Assembly: GCA_946621635.1 (NCBI GenBank)
Contig: CAMOOR010000071.1
Coordinates: forward strand, 1-8,081
Direction of reading: 5' to 3'
DNA length: 8,081 bases
Source of the DNA: Colimorpha sp002372855
Lineage (GTDB): Bacteria; Bacteroidota; Bacteroidia; Bacteroidales; P3
This document shows positions 7,002 through 8,081 of the stretch, piece by piece. Each line of letters begins with the position of its first letter. The first letter of the stretch is position 1. Both the position numbers and the translations under genes were made by a program. The notes under the pieces are model-generated. The model did not search any database and was not told where the DNA came from. It saw nothing but the letters and a program-made list of their open reading frames with translations.

Positions 7002-7889
7002 CTAATACACAATCGAAATCGTCCGTTTGATTACCTGCTTGGTACCATGCAGGTCGTAGAGGTTGATATACAACACATAGCGGCCCGACGGCAGCACCGC
7101 GCCGCCATCGCCGCGACCGTCCCACACCAGCACGCCATGCGTGCCCATAAGCCCGTCGTTCATCAGGCGGCCCACACGGCTGCCGCGGGCGTCGTATATG
7201 GCAATCTGGCCATACACGTCATCGTTTTCCATCCTGTATTCAATCAAAAGCTCGTCCTGATAGCCATCGCCGTCGGGCGAGAGCAACGTGGAGCTGAACC
7301 CGAACGAGCTCTCCTCCACAAGCCACTCCCGACTCTGCGAGTTCTCGCAGGTCGGCGTGCCATAGCCTGCCGTCGAAGAAGCTGAAAACCAGTTACCATC
7401 CGCATTGCAGTCCACATCGAGACTTCTCCTTTCCAGCGCCACACCCGCCTTGTTGCGCAGCAGGCGGCTGTGCATCGACGGCTGGTAGTCGAACTTCTCC
7501 ACCACCGTGCCCTCCGCCGTGACCAGCACCACGCTGCCGCCGTCGTTGGGATAGGTCGGAAGGTTGCACTCCAGCAGTTTGCCGGGGTACTTCACAGTGT
7601 AGTTCGCCGCCACCGAGGCGGCATCCTTCGTCAGCACCACATAGTCGTGCGGCGCCACCACGTGCTGCGGCAGCGCATAGCGCGTCCCCAGCGAGTCGCC
7701 AACCCAGCGTACTATCATGAAATCAGACAGTTCCACCGTATTACTGCTGCCGTTGTACAGCTCCACATACTCGGCTTCGCCGCTACGTGGCTGGAACAGC
7801 ACCTCGCTCACCAGCAACGACCCCTGCGCCACCGCCTGCAGCTGCGCACCCGCCAAAAGCAAACCCAATATGCACTTCATCGCTTTCAT
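7002..7889 (-). CDS. secreted lamin-tail-domain protein with FlgD/CHU_C-like C-terminal domain
   Basis: A 295-residue protein is read from the ATG at 7889. Its first 21 residues form a type I signal peptide (KAMK, then a CILGLLLAGAQL core, with likely cleavage after AVA before Q22). There is no lipobox, so it is not an obvious lipoprotein. Residues about 23-130 look like a lamin-tail domain (LLVSEVLFQP, EYVELYNGSSNTVELSDFMI, APHDYVVLTKD), closed by the common GVALERRS and NWFSAS...GYGTPT segments (149-180). From about 196 a second beta domain follows: an acidic, possibly calcium-binding SPDGDGYQDE (204-213), IYDARGSRVGRL (231-242) and VWDGRGDGG...PSGRYVLYI (255-275). This resembles FlgD Ig-like and gliding-motility C-terminal domains. 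Such proteins in Bacteroidota are exported and may be type IX secretion cargo. An upstream in-frame ATG (7979) is rejected because it adds 30 charged residues before the signal peptide across a repeat whose period is not a multiple of three. Function is unknown. Codon use favours GTG and CTG, unlike the convergent operon. Confidence 0.8.
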   Translation of the reverse strand: MKAMKCILGLLLAGAQLQAVAQGSLLVSEVLFQPRSGEAEYVELYNGSSNTVELSDFMIVRWVGDSLGTRYALPQHVVAPHDYVVLTKDAASVAANYTVKYPGKLLECNLPTYPNDGGSVVLVTAEGTVVEKFDYQPSMHSRLLRNKAGVALERRSLDVDCNADGNWFSASSTAGYGTPTCENSQSREWLVEESSFGFSSTLLSPDGDGYQDELLIEYRMENDDVYGQIAIYDARGSRVGRLMNDGLMGTHGVLVWDGRGDGGAVLPSGRYVLYINLYDLHGTKQVIKRTISIVY

Positions 7890-7930
7890 CTCAATCCATA
7901 ACGCAAAAACACCCAATTTATTGCCTCCAT

Positions 7931-7969
7931 CCCAACATCTTTCCTCCGCCAACCCAACATCTTTCCTCC
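7931..7969. repeat. perfect 17-base direct repeat, period 22
   Basis: CCCAACATCTTTCCTCC occurs at 7931-7947 and again, identically, at 7953-7969, separated by five bases (GCCAA). On the minus strand, the sense strand of the neighbouring gene, the unit is GGAGGAAAGATGTTGGG, and it lies 42-80 bases upstream of that gene's start. It could be a tandem duplication or a pair of protein-binding sites. The period of 22 bases is about two helical turns, so two bound proteins would sit on the same face. Confidence 0.85.
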
Positions 7970-8006
7970 TCCTCCCCACCTCCTCTCCTACCCCGTTCCG
8001 ACACCC

Positions 8007-8032
8007 ACCCCATAGGGGTCAAAGAGGGCCCT
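8007..8032. repeat. short hairpin and adjacent palindrome
   Basis: ACCCC (8007-8011) and GGGGT (8015-8019) form a perfect five-base stem with an ATA loop. AGGGCCCT (8025-8032) is a perfect eight-base palindrome five bases further on. Neither has a following T-run, so a terminator is not supported. They directly border the 11-base tandem repeat and may belong to the same composite element. Confidence 0.4.
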
Positions 8033-8040
8033 TCTCATAT

Positions 8041-8081
8041 AGTTCCTATATAGTTCTTATATACTTCTTATATCACCTATA
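8041..8081. repeat. 11-base tandem repeat, consensus AGTTCTTATAT, cut by the window edge
   Basis: Successive units are AGTTCCTATAT (8041-8051), AGTTCTTATAT (8052-8062), ACTTCTTATAT (8063-8073) and a partial CACCTATA (8074-8081). A degenerate unit, CTTCTCATAT, sits in front (8031-8040). The three full units differ from consensus by at most one base. The array may continue beyond the window. The AT-rich, near-helical period contrasts sharply with the C-rich tract beside it. Confidence 0.8.

Larger units (their letters stand above)
7890..8081. other. non-coding region upstream of the lamin-tail gene
   Basis: These 192 bases hold no convincing gene on either strand. From the gene outward they contain a short AT-richer leader (7890-7920), a pyrimidine-rich + strand tract with a 17-base direct repeat (7921-8010), a small hairpin and an AGGGCCCT palindrome (8007-8032), and an 11-base tandem repeat up to the edge. 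The promoter of the minus-strand gene must lie here or beyond. The closest match to the Bacteroidota -7 box (TAnnTTTG) is TAAATTGG, read on the minus strand at 7920-7913. It has one mismatch and no good -33 partner, so I do not call it. Confidence 0.7.

Noticed and set aside
5738..7012. 424-residue minus-strand open frame opposite the LtaS-like gene
   Set aside because: It has the same antisense composition artefact, and the plus-strand protein has an intact LtaS-type catalytic set.
7913..7920. TAAATTGG as a Bacteroidota -7 promoter box on the minus strand
   Set aside because: It has one mismatch to TAnnTTTG, and no TTG-type -33 element lies at the expected 19-21 base spacing. The evidence is too weak to list as a promoter.
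7890..7979. N-terminal extension of the lamin-tail protein from the ATG at 7979
   Set aside because: It places 30 charged residues before a good signal peptide and crosses a 22-base-period repeat that does not preserve frame.
7787..8053. 88-residue plus-strand open frame in the non-coding region
   Set aside because: It overlaps the signal-peptide end of the minus-strand gene and the repeats. Its translation is Pro/Ser-rich low complexity, with no family resemblance.

Overview
The window looks like chromosomal DNA from a GC-rich member of the Bacteroidota, probably an uncultured gut-type Bacteroidales. The grounds are the absence of Shine-Dalgarno sequences before the starts, the family types (a Bacteroidota-style LtaS-like phosphotransferase and a secreted lamin-tail protein with a FlgD/CHU_C-like C-terminus), and strongly C-ending codon use. 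Taxonomy was judged by eye, so it stays at this level.

Positions 1-7000 (+ strand) hold a compact nucleotide-sugar/polysaccharide operon whose 5' end lies outside the window. In order: the 3' end of wlbA/wbpB (UDP-GlcNAcA 3-dehydrogenase), wlbB/wbpD (N-acetyltransferase), wlbC/wbpE (PLP aminotransferase), a TviB/WbpO-type UDP-HexNAc 6-dehydrogenase, a membrane-bound CapD/WbpM-type UDP-GlcNAc 4,6-dehydratase, and an LtaS-like membrane phosphotransferase of the alkaline-phosphatase superfamily. The spacings are -7, +4, -4, +13 and +10 bases, which indicates one transcript with translational coupling.

The first four genes together take UDP-GlcNAc to UDP-GlcNAc(3NAc)A (UDP-2,3-diacetamido-2,3-dideoxyglucuronic acid). 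The 6-dehydrogenase makes UDP-GlcNAcA, WlbA oxidises C3, WlbC aminates C3 and WlbB acetylates the amine. CapD opens a second branch from UDP-GlcNAc towards 4-keto-6-deoxy sugars. The LtaS-like protein probably decorates an envelope glycan or lipid with a phospho-substituent. No 2-epimerase (WbpI), glycosyltransferase, flippase or polymerase is present in the window.

Positions 7002-7889 (- strand) encode a secreted lamin-tail-domain protein that converges on the operon with one base between the two stop codons. Its codon use (GTG/CTG) is visibly different from the operon's (GTC/CTC). Positions 7890-8081 are non-coding and contain a 22-base-period direct repeat inside a pyrimidine-rich tract, a small hairpin, and an 11-base tandem repeat that runs into the window edge.

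I found no clearly new system. The most interesting idea is contextual: the Wbp-type sugar pathway, which in Porphyromonas gingivalis supplies the sugar linking type IX secretion cargo to A-LPS, sits beside a gene for a candidate secreted cargo-like protein.
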